Source of the DNA: an uncultured Draconibacterium sp.
Lineage (GTDB): Bacteria; Bacteroidota; Bacteroidia; Bacteroidales; Prolixibacteraceae
Reading direction: 5' to 3'
DNA: 64,000 nucleotides
Assembly: GCF_913060805.1 (NCBI RefSeq)
Contig: NZ_CAJXTC010000022.1
Span: 27,476 to 91,475, forward strand
Shown: piece by piece, positions 1-8,336 of the stretch
Numbering within the stretch: the stretch's first letter is position 1
Layout: each line of letters starts with the position of its first letter
Notes under the pieces: model-generated
Told to the model about the DNA's origin: nothing
The model's database searches: none
The model's input: only the letters and a program-made list of their open reading frames with translations
Made by a program: the position numbers and the translations under genes

Positions 1-146
1 GTATGGCAATTTAGTAACATAACCAATGCGTTAATGCAAGAATGCTTAAATCAGTTTCGAGTCACTGGTCATTGGTTCTGAACACTGCGACTGCTCACTT
101 TTTCCTTCATTATTCTTAAATCGTTAATCATCATTCATCACTCAAT

Positions 147-1361
147 TTATATCCTCCTGTGTGCCGGAATTACAGGCGGCTGACCGTTAAACGGATTACT
201 CATTTGTCCGATTCCACGGGTTCCCATGGTTGAGGCGCGCTGCACGGCATTTTGCCCAAAACGGTTCCGAATCTTATCCATGCGCTGGTACAGGTTTATC
301 AGTTTGGTATCGTCTTCAAACAGTTTCATCTGGTAGCTTCCGCCCACCAAATGACTAAAACGCACGCCCACCAGCCGCACCAAAACCCGACGCGTGTACA
401 ACTGATCAAAAAGCTCCATGGTAGTTTGAATTAGCGTATGATCAAGCGAGGTGTACGGAATTCGCTTTTGGCGGGTGCGGGTATCAAAATCCGAATAACG
501 CACGGTTACCGTAACACACGATGTTAATTTGTTTCCGTTGCGCAGGTAAAAAGCCAGTTTTTCGGCCATGGCCAGCAACAAGTTTTTCAGCGCCTGCACA
601 TCAATGGTATCTTTCTCGAAAGTCAGCGACGACGAAATAGATTTCCGCTCGTGATAGGGTTCCACCAGCGAATTATCGATGCCCTGCGCCTTTTTCCACA
701 ACACAATGCCATTTTTACCCATCACTTTGTCCATCAACTCGATTGGCATTTCCTGAATGGTTTTCACATAACGGATTCCCATACTCAGCAGCATTTTGTA
801 AGTCTGATCGCCCACCATCGGGATTTTTTTCACCGGCAGCGGCGCCAGAAACTCTTTTTCATGCCCGAATTCAATCTGCTGAAAACCATTGGGTTTTATC
901 TCGCCAGTTGCCACTTTCGACACCGTTTTATTGGTCGATAGTCCGAACGAAATAGGCAAATGCGTTTGATCGATAATTCGCTCGCGCAATTCCTGCGCCC
1001 ATTTGTAGCAGCCGTAAAACTTATCCATTCCGCTTACATCGATATAAAACTCGTCGATGGATGATTTTTCGTAAAGCGGTGCCTCCTCTTTAATAATATC
1101 GGTTATCTCGTCGGAGAATTTGCTGTAAATAGAGCTGTTTCCTTTTACCACAATGGCCTCGGGACAAAGTCGGCGTGCCATTTGCATAGGCATGGCCGAA
1201 TGTATGCCGTATTGCCGCGCTTCGTAACTGCAGGCCGCCACCACTCCCCGTCCACTGGTACCTCCAACCAACACCGGTTTGCCGATCAACTCACGGTTCA
1301 TCAGCCTTTCACACGACACAAAAAAGGTGTCCAGATCAATATGTACAATATTTCGATTCAA
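147..1361 (-). CDS. dinB: DNA polymerase IV (Y family)
   Basis: Error-prone translesion polymerase. The N-terminus HIDLDTFF holds the first metal-binding Asp (D9), and SIDEFYID supplies the catalytic D103/E104 pair. Helix-hairpin-helix and little-finger regions follow, with a QMKLF sequence at 344-348 that looks like a sliding-clamp-binding peptide. At 404 residues it is slightly longer than the usual 350-400. The start must be TTG at 1359-1361: reading upstream in frame there is no ATG before the stop at 1401-1403, and any internal start would remove the catalytic Asp. The gene diverges from a LexA-like repressor about 670 bp away, and a perfect inverted repeat lies just upstream (1388-1402), so SOS-type control is likely. 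That link is inferred. Confidence 0.95.
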   Translation of the reverse strand: MNRNIVHIDLDTFFVSCERLMNRELIGKPVLVGGTSGRGVVAACSYEARQYGIHSAMPMQMARRLCPEAIVVKGNSSIYSKFSDEITDIIKEEAPLYEKSSIDEFYIDVSGMDKFYGCYKWAQELRERIIDQTHLPISFGLSTNKTVSKVATGEIKPNGFQQIEFGHEKEFLAPLPVKKIPMVGDQTYKMLLSMGIRYVKTIQEMPIELMDKVMGKNGIVLWKKAQGIDNSLVEPYHERKSISSSLTFEKDTIDVQALKNLLLAMAEKLAFYLRNGNKLTSCVTVTVRYSDFDTRTRQKRIPYTSLDHTLIQTTMELFDQLYTRRVLVRLVGVRFSHLVGGSYQMKLFEDDTKLINLYQRMDKIRNRFGQNAVQRASTMGTRGIGQMSNPFNGQPPVIPAHRRI

Positions 1362-1387
1362 AATGTCGATATTTTCGTCAATTTTAC

Positions 1388-1402
1388 GACTATAATTTAG
1401 TC
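1388..1402. promoter_or_regulatory. Inverted repeat in the dinB promoter, candidate LexA-like operator
   Basis: GACTA-taatt-TAGTC is a perfect 5-bp inverted repeat with a 5-bp centre, 27 bp upstream of the dinB start. A symmetrical site here suits a dimeric repressor such as the S24-type regulator encoded at 2029-2742. A TAnnTTTG-type box (TACATTTG, 1412-1419, + strand) lies just beyond it, so the site could control both directions. Binding is inferred; only the symmetry is seen. Confidence 0.45.
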
Positions 1403-1465
1403 AATTATTATTACATTTGGTAGGAAAAAAGAGAAAGACAGAAGTTTGAAAAGAGAACTTTTTTG

Positions 1466-1519
1466 CACCGCGGCTTTAGCCCGGTGATTATGAGACACAA
1501 TAGAGAAACGGCTTTAGCC
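1466..1519. repeat. 5' pair of REP-like palindromes flanking the transposase
   Basis: Two copies of the palindrome GGCTTTAGCC occur at 1472-1481 and 1510-1519. The first sits in a longer hairpin, CACCG (1466-1470) pairing with CGGTG (1482-1486) around the core. REP-associated tyrosine transposases are known to act on such flanking hairpins. Confidence 0.75.
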
Positions 1520-1533
1520 TTTAATTTTAAGTT

Positions 1534-1968
1534 ATGTCGTACGTTAAGATTTGGATTCATGCTGTCTGGGCAGTAAAAAACCGGGAGCCTATAATTTCGG
1601 AAGAGAATAGAAAGATTCTTTTTGAGCATATCCATAAAAATGCTTTGGAAAAAGAGATCCTAATAGAAGCAGTTGGAGGATATAACAACCATGTACATTG
1701 TCTTTTTCGATTGAAGAATGATCAAACCATTGAGAAAGCTATGCAATTAATAAAAGGGGAATCATCCTTCTGGTTTAACAAGAATATAACTAATCACGTA
1801 AAGCTAAGCTGGCAAAAAGAATACTTCGCTGTAAGTGTGAGTGAATCACAAATAGAGAGAGTTATAAACTATATTCAGACACAGGAAAGCCACCATAAAA
1901 AGAAAACATGGGAAGAAGAATACCAGGAGTTCATTAAGAATTATGGTTTTAACGTTTTTAAAGGCTAA
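1534..1968 (+). CDS. REP-associated tyrosine transposase (Y1/HUH, IS200-like)
   Basis: A 144-residue single-domain Y1 transposase. It carries the HUH metal-binding motif as HVHCLF (about residue 51) and the downstream YIQTQESHHKK segment, whose Tyr is the expected nucleophile. The C-terminus (EEYQEFIKNYGF) is typical of the REP-associated branch rather than classical IS200 TnpA. Such enzymes nick and rejoin single-stranded DNA at palindromic REP sequences. The stop codon lies inside the downstream palindrome (1963-1972), which ties gene and repeat together physically. It is intact and full length, so probably still functional. Confidence 0.88.
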   Translation: MSYVKIWIHAVWAVKNREPIISEENRKILFEHIHKNALEKEILIEAVGGYNNHVHCLFRLKNDQTIEKAMQLIKGESSFWFNKNITNHVKLSWQKEYFAVSVSESQIERVINYIQTQESHHKKKTWEEEYQEFIKNYGFNVFKG

Positions 1969-2014
1969 AGCCTGTTTTTATCATCAATTATTATCGCCAA
2001 GCTAAAGCATGGCG
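1963..2014. repeat. 3' pair of REP-like palindromes flanking the transposase
   Basis: GGCTAAAGCC (1963-1972) overlaps the transposase stop codon. A second hairpin follows: CGCCA (1995-1999) pairs with TGGCG (2010-2014) around GCTAAAGC. The core is the reverse complement of the 5' copies, so the outer hairpins form inverted ends. Confidence 0.72.
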
Positions 2015-2028
2015 CAAAACAAAAAAAT

Positions 2029-2742
2029 ATGCACTTTGCTCAAAACCTGAAATTCCTAAGAAAACGCCGCAAAAGATCGCAAATGGATCTGGCAACAGAG
2101 CTGGGACTGACGCGCACAACCCTTTCCGGCTACGAGAAAAATGTACAGCCACCTTTTCCGGTGCTGATAAAAATGTCGGAGTATTTTAATGTGTCGCTCG
2201 ACGCATTGATTAAATACCGGCTGGATGTTTTATCGGAACAGCAACTTTCGCAAATAGAAAAAGGATTTGATGTGGATGTTACCGGTCGAAAACTACGACT
2301 ACTGACAATCTCGGTGGACAAAGAGGGAAAAGAAAACATTGAAATGGTTCCGGTAAAAGCACAGGCCGGCTATACCAACAGCTACGGCGATTTGGATTTT
2401 ATTGCTTCGTTGCCCAAATTCAAACTACCATTTCTGCCGGAAGACAAAACATACCGTACTTTCCAGATTCAGGGAGATTCGATGTTGCCAATAAAAGAAG
2501 GCTCGTGGGTAACGTGTTCGTTTACAGAAGACTGGACCAACGTAAAAGATGGCAAAGCCTGCATTGTTGTAACAAAAGATGAAGGCGTAGTTTTCAAGCT
2601 GGTTTACAAACGTTTAGAAGACAAAAACTTCTTACTGGTTTCGTTAAACAGAAATTATTCGCCATATGAAATTCCGGTTTCGCAAGTGGTTGAAATATGG
2701 CAATTTGAAACCGTAAACAGTTTTGAGGTAGAAAGCGATTAA
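2029..2742 (+). CDS. LexA-like XRE repressor with S24 self-cleaving domain
   Basis: A 237-residue repressor. Residues 5-65 form an XRE-type helix-turn-helix (MDLATELGLTRTTLSGYE). Residues 105-230 form an S24/LexA peptidase. The catalytic Ser is S151 in GDSM and the Lys is K190 in GVVFK. A plausible Ala-Gly self-cleavage bond is A113-G114 in KAQAGY. This layout is that of SOS or phage CI-type repressors that cleave themselves when RecA is activated. Together with dinB across the intergenic region it probably forms a local DNA-damage switch, with the palindrome at 1388-1402 as candidate operator. True LexA of Proteobacteria has a winged-helix N-terminus instead, so I do not call this lexA. Confidence 0.88.
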   Translation: MHFAQNLKFLRKRRKRSQMDLATELGLTRTTLSGYEKNVQPPFPVLIKMSEYFNVSLDALIKYRLDVLSEQQLSQIEKGFDVDVTGRKLRLLTISVDKEGKENIEMVPVKAQAGYTNSYGDLDFIASLPKFKLPFLPEDKTYRTFQIQGDSMLPIKEGSWVTCSFTEDWTNVKDGKACIVVTKDEGVVFKLVYKRLEDKNFLLVSLNRNYSPYEIPVSQVVEIWQFETVNSFEVESD

Positions 2743-2801
2743 AACTTTAAACCTAAAAGGAGATTGGTAGTCCAACTTCAAATAAACCAAAAACTTTTAC
2801 C

Positions 2802-4088
2802 ATGAAATCTCAAATCTTTCTATTTTCTCTTCTTTTTCTTTTTGCTGTTTCAACGAGCAAAGCACAACCCAAAGCCGAAGACAATTGGATGCAATGGCGC
2901 GGTCCGCTGGGTAACGGCGTAGCTGTAAAAGCGAATCCCCCGGTTGATTTCAGCGAAACCAAAAACCTGAAATGGAAAATCGCAATACCGGGTAGAGGAA
3001 ACGCCACGCCAATTATTTACGAAGACAAGATTGTAATTTTGACTGCTGTTCCAACAGATCCGTCTGTTGATCCGCAAGTATCGCCCAATGTAGACCACGA
3101 TTTTAAAGTAATTCTGGTAAACAGAAACGATGGCAGTGTTATCTGGGAGAAAACTGTAGCCACCGATCTTCCTCAAGGCAAAATTCATGAATTAAGCAGC
3201 TGGGCCTCGAATTCTCCCTGCACCGACGGCGAAATGATTTATGCCTATTTCGGATCTTTTGGCCTGTACGGCCTCGATTTTGACGGGAACGTCATTTGGA
3301 AACGCGATTTTGGAACAATGGAAAAACGCATGAACTTTGGTGATGGTGCGTCGCCTTACCTATACAAAGACCGGCTTTTTATACAATGGGACCACGAAGG
3401 TGATTCGTACATCTATGCGTTGGACAAAAAAACAGGAGAAGATGTTTGGAAGCTCGAAAGAGATGAGCCAACCTCTTGGTCCACTCCTTTTGTAGTGGAG
3501 GCCAACGGAAAAACACAGGTAATTACCAGCGGAACCAACCAAATCATTAGTTATGATTACGAAACCGGCGAAACTATTTGGTCCGGAAAAGGACTAACAC
3601 AAAATGTAATTCCGGTTCCGGTTTACGAAAATGGTATTGTTTACCTAATGAGTGGATTTAGGGGCTCGTTTTTAAAAGCTGTCGATCTGTCGAAAGCCAG
3701 TGGCGATATTACCGATTCTGATGCAATTATTTGGAGTTATGACCAGGATACACCTTATACCCCAACTCCTCTTTTAATGGACGGAAAGCTTTATTTCTTA
3801 CGTGTAAATAATGGAGTTATGACTTGCCTTGATGCAAAAAACGGCAGCGTACATTATTCTAAAGAAAGACTGGAAGGTATAAGCACTATTTTTTCATCAC
3901 CTTCGGGAGCCGACGGCAAAATTTATATTGCAGCAAAAGGAATTTGTTTAGTTGTAAAAGCCGGTGAAAATTTTGAAATTCTGGCTTCAAACGAACTGGA
4001 TGACGATTTTCATGCATCACCAGTATTCGTTGATAACCAACTTTTTTTAAGAGGATTTGAAAATTTGTATTGTTTTGAAGAAGAATAA
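2802..4088 (+). CDS. Secreted PQQ-type beta-propeller protein
   Basis: A 428-residue protein with an N-terminal signal peptide (about 22 residues, ending SKAQ). It then shows repeated propeller blades of the outer-membrane-protein-assembly/PQQ-enzyme type: GSVIWEKTV, ALDKKTGEDVWKL, SYDYETGETIW and TCLDAKNGSVHY are blade signatures. The opening WMQWRGP is characteristic of secreted quinoprotein-like propellers. No catalytic heme or PQQ-site residues could be identified, so it is more likely a periplasmic binding or scaffold protein than an alcohol dehydrogenase. It lies 59 bp after the LexA-like gene and ends at a shared bidirectional terminator facing GH97. Substrate unknown. Confidence 0.8.
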   Translation: MKSQIFLFSLLFLFAVSTSKAQPKAEDNWMQWRGPLGNGVAVKANPPVDFSETKNLKWKIAIPGRGNATPIIYEDKIVILTAVPTDPSVDPQVSPNVDHDFKVILVNRNDGSVIWEKTVATDLPQGKIHELSSWASNSPCTDGEMIYAYFGSFGLYGLDFDGNVIWKRDFGTMEKRMNFGDGASPYLYKDRLFIQWDHEGDSYIYALDKKTGEDVWKLERDEPTSWSTPFVVEANGKTQVITSGTNQIISYDYETGETIWSGKGLTQNVIPVPVYENGIVYLMSGFRGSFLKAVDLSKASGDITDSDAIIWSYDQDTPYTPTPLLMDGKLYFLRVNNGVMTCLDAKNGSVHYSKERLEGISTIFSSPSGADGKIYIAAKGICLVVKAGENFEILASNELDDDFHASPVFVDNQLFLRGFENLYCFEEE

Positions 4089-4104
4089 TAAATAATCATC
4101 ACAC

Positions 4105-4144
4105 AAAAAAATGGCGGAAACTTTACTAGTTCCCGCCATTTTTG
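4105..4144. terminator. Bidirectional terminator between convergent genes
   Basis: ATGGCGG (4111-4117) pairs with CCGCCAT (4133-4139), with an A-run before and a T-run after. It sits exactly between the convergent propeller and GH97 genes. Confidence 0.85.
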
Positions 4145-4161
4145 TTTGAATGTTTTAATAT

Positions 4162-6102
4162 CTATTGAACCGACTCCAAAACGGCAGCATAACCACCACC
4201 GGCAACCATTTCAATTTCTATTACATCTCCTTTTTTTACCACTTTTTCTATCTCCGCTACAGCTTCACCATGAACCGGTGTTTCATCAGTATCTGAATAT
4301 ATTGTCATTTTATATTCTCCTTCCGACAGAAAATCAAGAGCCACTTCCAGTTTTCGGTCTTCACTGTTGGTCATTGCACCAATAAACCAGTCACTTTCGC
4401 TGCGGCGAGCCATTGTAATGTATTCTCCAATTTTACCGTTTAAAACATGCGTATCGTCCCAAACTGTTTTTACTTTCTTCAGGAATTCAACACCGGTTTG
4501 TCCTCTGTAATTATCAGGATGATCGCAGGCCACCTGGTAAGGACTATCGTAAATAACAAACTGCGCTAACGTGTTTGCACGGCTTCCCATAACATTGGCG
4601 GGCGTACCGTTTCTGAATTTATCGGGCATACGGTTTAAAAATCCACCGGGTGTGTAATCCATCGGACCGGCCAGCATTCGCGTAAATGGCAATGTACACA
4701 GATGCTCAGGCGTCATACACAACGACCATTTATTGTACTCATTCCCCATCACGCCTTCGCGAGTCATTAAATTCGGATAAGTCCGGCGCCATCCTGTTGG
4801 TTTATACGCTCCATGAAAATCAACCATTAACTGGTGTTTTGCCGCAGTGGTAACAATACGGTGATACCAGTTTACCATTTTCTGGTCGCTGCGGTCCATA
4901 AAATCAATTTTAATACCGGCAGCTCCCCATTTGTGATACAACGCGCAAGCGGCATCAAAAACCGAGCGATCAACGTCTGTCCAGTACATCCACAGCCAAC
5001 ATTTTACATTTTTGCTTTTTGCATATTTAAAAATGGCTGGCATATCAAGTTGCTCGGCAGGAGTTGTAATATCTGCTTTGGGCTGATTATACATTCCGTA
5101 CCACTGCCAGTCTATCAGCATATAATCCCAGCCCATTTCCGAGGCCAGATCAATGTATTGCAGAATCACATCCTGCTCCATTTTTACTTCACCGCTCCAC
5201 CAATGATCCCAGGCACTAATTCCCGGTTTAATCCACGACGGATCTTCAATTTCGCAAGGATCATTCAGGTTCTGAACGATTTCCGACTCCACCAAATCAC
5301 CGGGAGTTTCACCAAGCATAAGAACACGCCATGGCGTAAAATGCGGAAATTTGAATACCACTTTATTTCCATTTTTAGGTTGTCCGGGCAGCGGTGCTAA
5401 ATCGGAACGTAAAGCAAATTTTCCCGCTTTTGAATATGGTTTCACAAACATTCCGGCATAATCCGTCAGGTCAGCCTCTGTAAGCGCGGCATAACAATTA
5501 TCAGCCACTTCAATGGTCATCGGCAGCCCGGTTACCATTTTATCCGTAATATCCGATATTTTCTTTTTCCAGAATTCCGTTTCCTGAGAGCTTACATAGT
5601 TTTTATAATCCGCCGACCAGCATGTAAAATCATCAGCAAAATTGAACACAGATAGTTCGTCGGTCATTGTATTCTCTCTGCCAGCAAACTGTTCCGGAAA
5701 TTCAACACGGTAAGCAACACCATCGTTGTAGGCCCGGAATTCAACATTCACCAGACGTTTTGGGAAACGACTTTCCTGCGTATACAAAACCAGGCTGTTA
5801 TAATTATTTCGAATTTCGTCGTACCGTTTTAATACCGGTTTCCAGGTTTCATCAACAGTACTTTGCTTTGAATCGAGCACAGTAAATTCTTTTCCAATCG
5901 GAGCAGCTTCAACAAACTCGAAAGCGATCGTTGAAAAATCCAATACCTCATTGTTGTTGTAGGCCACTGTGTAACCCAGCTGTTCACCAACGGAAATGGC
6001 AACAACTACTTTCCCATCGGGAGATTTTAACTGATATTCACTTGCAGAAAGGCTGAGCACAGAAAAGGTCAGCAGTATTGTACAAAAAACGGCTCGAAAC
6101 AT
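4162..6102 (-). CDS. Glycoside hydrolase family 97 (alpha-glycosidase)
   Basis: A 646-residue secreted enzyme with a signal peptide ending near residue 20. It has the GH97 N-terminal beta-sandwich (to about 285), a TIM barrel (about 295-545) and a C-terminal beta domain. GH97 enzymes remove terminal alpha-glucose or alpha-galactose residues, usually in the periplasm. Barrel motifs include WDHWWSGE (298-305), IDWQWYG (330-336) and GIKIDFMD (396-403). D400 lies where retaining GH97 members have their nucleophile, and E449 in MTREG is a candidate acid/base. This favours a retaining, alpha-galactosidase-like mechanism over SusB-type inversion, though I could not align it. Not operonic with the SusC/SusD pair 7 kb away. 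Confidence 0.92.
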   Translation of the reverse strand: MFRAVFCTILLTFSVLSLSASEYQLKSPDGKVVVAISVGEQLGYTVAYNNNEVLDFSTIAFEFVEAAPIGKEFTVLDSKQSTVDETWKPVLKRYDEIRNNYNSLVLYTQESRFPKRLVNVEFRAYNDGVAYRVEFPEQFAGRENTMTDELSVFNFADDFTCWSADYKNYVSSQETEFWKKKISDITDKMVTGLPMTIEVADNCYAALTEADLTDYAGMFVKPYSKAGKFALRSDLAPLPGQPKNGNKVVFKFPHFTPWRVLMLGETPGDLVESEIVQNLNDPCEIEDPSWIKPGISAWDHWWSGEVKMEQDVILQYIDLASEMGWDYMLIDWQWYGMYNQPKADITTPAEQLDMPAIFKYAKSKNVKCWLWMYWTDVDRSVFDAACALYHKWGAAGIKIDFMDRSDQKMVNWYHRIVTTAAKHQLMVDFHGAYKPTGWRRTYPNLMTREGVMGNEYNKWSLCMTPEHLCTLPFTRMLAGPMDYTPGGFLNRMPDKFRNGTPANVMGSRANTLAQFVIYDSPYQVACDHPDNYRGQTGVEFLKKVKTVWDDTHVLNGKIGEYITMARRSESDWFIGAMTNSEDRKLEVALDFLSEGEYKMTIYSDTDETPVHGEAVAEIEKVVKKGDVIEIEMVAGGGYAAVLESVQ

Positions 6103-6190
6103 GTTTTACTTTTTTAGTTATTGTAGGTTGTACAAATATAATATTTGAACCTTACAACTTGCCACATGAAGAGCCGAAAATCAATACCAT

Positions 6191-6235
6191 AAAAAAGCCT
6201 GCTTTCGTATTTCTACTAAAACAGGCTCGTACTTT
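6191..6235 (-). terminator. hsp20 terminator
   Basis: On the minus strand AGCCTG-TTT pairs with AAA-G-CAGGCT and is followed by TTTTTT, about 25 bp past the hsp20 stop codon. Confidence 0.7.
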
Positions 6236-6257
6236 ATAACCTTTTCTCTAAAACCAA

Positions 6258-6704
6258 TTATGACACTTTAATTTCAAGAGGCTCTTTTTCAAGCGCTTCT
6301 TCCTTTTTCGGAAGTTCGATATTCAGAATTCCATTTTCGAATTTCGCGCTAATCTTTTCAGCATCAACCGATTTTGGCAAACGATATTTCTTTTCGAAAT
6401 TTTTTGGGCCAAACTCGCGGTGTGCATATTTATAAACCTCGTTGTTTTCTTTTTCTTCTTTCTCAACCTTTACAGTCAATACATTTTTGTGAACATTCAA
6501 CTGAAGATCTTCCTTCACAAATCCTGGCAACAATACTTCAATTTTAAATTCCTTTTCTGTTTCAAAAACGTTAGTTGCCGGCGATGCAGCACTATTATTT
6601 ACATAGTTTTCGTGGTAATCGTTCTTCAGGAAATTGTTGAATAATTCATCAACTAAAGTTCTGTTTACGTTGTAACGTGGGTTTTCAAATCTTACTAAAT
6701 TCAT
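6258..6704 (-). CDS. Small heat shock protein, Hsp20/alpha-crystallin family
   Basis: A 148-residue ATP-independent chaperone that holds unfolding proteins. The alpha-crystallin domain spans about residues 40-142, with the typical ending GILNIELPKKEE (about residues 124-135). The N-terminal arm includes LVDELFNNFLKN. The leader is unusual for a Bacteroidota gene: a consensus Shine-Dalgarno AGGAGG stands 7 nt before ATG, and the same 12-nt sequence recurs 85 bp further upstream ahead of a possible 16-codon mini-ORF. This may point to translational or thermal control. Single gene with its own terminator. Confidence 0.95.
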   Translation of the reverse strand: MNLVRFENPRYNVNRTLVDELFNNFLKNDYHENYVNNSAASPATNVFETEKEFKIEVLLPGFVKEDLQLNVHKNVLTVKVEKEEKENNEVYKYAHREFGPKNFEKKYRLPKSVDAEKISAKFENGILNIELPKKEEALEKEPLEIKVS

Positions 6705-6705
6705 G

Positions 6706-6802
6706 ACTTTTCCTCCTAATATTTTAAATTCTGTTGTTAAAATTTTGTTTTCAAATTCTGCATGCCATAAATCAATTCCTGTTCCAATAAACTTTTCCTC
6801 CT
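6706..6802 (-). promoter_or_regulatory. hsp20 leader with two identical Shine-Dalgarno copies
   Basis: The 12-mer AGGAGGAAAAGT (minus strand) occurs at 6706-6717, just before the hsp20 ATG, and identically at 6791-6802. After the upstream copy a TTG (6785-6787) opens a 16-codon frame ending at TAA (6737-6739). Strong Shine-Dalgarno sites are rare in this phylum, which makes the duplication notable. Confidence 0.45.
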
Positions 6803-6930
6803 GATTTTGTCGTTTTCGCTCCTTAAAACTATGCCATATTGGCCGTTTTGCGGTTTTCTCCCTGCATATATGTCACACCTCGTGGTTTAATGGAGATATA
6901 ACCAAAAACAATCAAAGCTGAAAATATTGT

Positions 6931-6938
6931 TACCTTTG
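6931..6938 (+). promoter_or_regulatory. trmD promoter -7 box
   Basis: TACCTTTG matches the Bacteroidota -7 consensus TAnnTTTG and lies 19 bp before the trmD ATG, implying a very short leader. No clear -33 TTTG is seen. Confidence 0.55.
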
Positions 6939-6957
6939 GCGCAAAATTTTTCCAGAA

Positions 6958-7650
6958 ATGAGGATCGATATCATAACAGTTTTGCCGGAAATTATTGAAA
7001 GTCCGTTCAGTCATTCAATCATTAAACGGGCGCAGGATAAAGGACTGGCAGAAATCCATATTCATAATCTACGCGATTTTTCGGAAGACAAACACCGACG
7101 TGTTGACGACTATTCGTTTGGCAAGGGTGCCGGCATGGTAATGGCCATTCAACCCATTGAAAAAGCCATTGAAACCTTAAAAGCCGAACGCGATTATGAT
7201 GAGATAATTTTCACTACACCCGACGGAGGAGTTTTTGATCAGCAGGAAGCCAATAAACTCTCGTTAAAGAAAAATTTGATCATTCTTTGCGGACATTATA
7301 AAGGAATCGATCAGCGAATTCGGGATACATATATTACAAAAGAAATATCGGTTGGCGATTTTGTGCTAACCGGCGGCGAACTTGCTGCGGCGATTATAAC
7401 CGATGCCGTTGTTCGCCTATTGCCAGGGGTGCTTTCCGACGAAACCTCTGCCCTCACCGATTCGTTCCAGGATCACCTGTTAAGTCCGCCGGTTTATACC
7501 CGTCCGGCTGAGTACAAAGGAATGAAAGTGCCCGAAGTTTTGCTTAGCGGTAACGATAAACTGGTTGATGACTGGAAACATGAACAGGCCATTGAAAGAA
7601 CAAAAACATTGCGTCCCGACTTGTACAAAAAGTATTTAGGAGAAGATTAA
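6958..7650 (+). CDS. trmD: tRNA (guanine-N1)-methyltransferase
   Basis: Methylates G37 of tRNAs next to the anticodon using S-adenosylmethionine, which prevents +1 frameshifting. It is a SPOUT-fold enzyme of 230 residues, normal length. Visible motifs are the N-terminal [11 protein letters not shown], the knot region [12 protein letters not shown], and [12 protein letters not shown] with the following VVRLLPGV. The C-terminal domain contains LSPPVYTRP, as in other TrmD. It is not in the usual rpsP-rimM-trmD-rplS cluster here, which is common in Bacteroidota. It is followed after 3 bp by an M14 peptidase on the same strand, so the two are probably cotranscribed. Confidence 0.97.
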   Translation: MRIDIITVLPEIIESPFSHSIIKRAQDKGLAEIHIHNLRDFSEDKHRRVDDYSFGKGAGMVMAIQPIEKAIETLKAERDYDEIIFTTPDGGVFDQQEANKLSLKKNLIILCGHYKGIDQRIRDTYITKEISVGDFVLTGGELAAAIITDAVVRLLPGVLSDETSALTDSFQDHLLSPPVYTRPAEYKGMKVPEVLLSGNDKLVDDWKHEQAIERTKTLRPDLYKKYLGED

Positions 7651-7653
7651 TTT

Positions 7654-8283
7654 ATGCCAAACACAACACCATTCAACACGATTGAAGTTATTAAAAGAGC
7701 CTCGAACCATACTGAAGCTAAAAACATTCTGATAATTGGCGTTTTTCATGGGGAGGAACCTCAGGGAGAATATGTAATCAACAGATATCTTGAAAACGGG
7801 ATTCTTTCTGACACTAAGAATCATTTGTTTTTTATTCCCTGTTTAAATCACTGGGGAAAAGAGCGCGGCGTTCGTGTAAATCAAAATGGTGTGGATTTAA
7901 ACCGAAACTACCCAACAAAAAATTGGATCGAAACAGATAAAGACGAAAACTATTCGGGGCAAAACCCTGCTTCGGAAATCGTAACCCAGCAAATGATCGA
8001 TTTACTGGAAGAAGTAAAACCTGATATAATACTTACGCTTCATGCACCATTAAAATGTGTGAATTATGATGGTCCGGCAAAAGATCTGGCGGAGAAAATC
8101 TCTGAATTTTGTGACTATCCTGTAATCGCTGATTTAGGTTACCCTACTCCGGGATCGTTTGGCACTTACTGCGGAGTTGAGCGCAATATTCCAACCATTA
8201 CATTGGAGTATGACGACAAAGAAGATTACGAAAGCATTTACAATAAAACGGAAAAGATTTTTGACTGGCTGGCCTCTTTTTAG
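7654..8283 (+). CDS. M14-family zinc carboxypeptidase, MpaA-like
   Basis: A 209-residue cytoplasmic peptidase (no signal peptide). The zinc ligands are in GVFHGEE (His and Glu, about residues 30-34) and LTLHAP (His, about residue 131). Substrate-binding Asn/Arg are in VDLNRNYP, and the catalytic Glu is in ITLEYDD. The layout fits the M14 group that includes murein-peptide amidase MpaA and succinylglutamate desuccinylase-like enzymes. A role in trimming recycled murein peptides is plausible but inferred. It starts 3 bp after trmD; there is no clear terminator before the convergent nuclease gene. Confidence 0.8.
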   Translation: MPNTTPFNTIEVIKRASNHTEAKNILIIGVFHGEEPQGEYVINRYLENGILSDTKNHLFFIPCLNHWGKERGVRVNQNGVDLNRNYPTKNWIETDKDENYSGQNPASEIVTQQMIDLLEEVKPDIILTLHAPLKCVNYDGPAKDLAEKISEFCDYPVIADLGYPTPGSFGTYCGVERNIPTITLEYDDKEDYESIYNKTEKIFDWLASF

Positions 8284-8336
8284 TTAGCAGTCTCAGTAGA
8301 CAGTTATCAGTTTAGGTTACTTCCAACTTCGAGACT

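Larger units (their letters stand above)
1466..2014. mobile_element. RAYT-REP unit (transposase with flanking palindromes)
   Basis: A 0.55-kb unit made of a REP-associated tyrosine transposase gene bracketed by two palindromes on each side. The 3' pair carries the complement-orientation core (GCTAAAGC). It separates dinB from the LexA-like gene. In other Bacteroidota a dinB/LexA-like pairing is common, so this looks like an insertion into a formerly compact divergent locus; that history is inference. I saw no obvious target-site duplication, as expected for this class. Confidence 0.6.

Noticed and set aside
1411-1635. 74-residue minus-strand frame over the REP palindromes
   Set aside because: Runs through the hairpins and the transposase start; not a plausible protein.
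4834-5400. 188-residue + strand frame inside GH97
   Set aside because: Antisense to the catalytic barrel; no supporting features.
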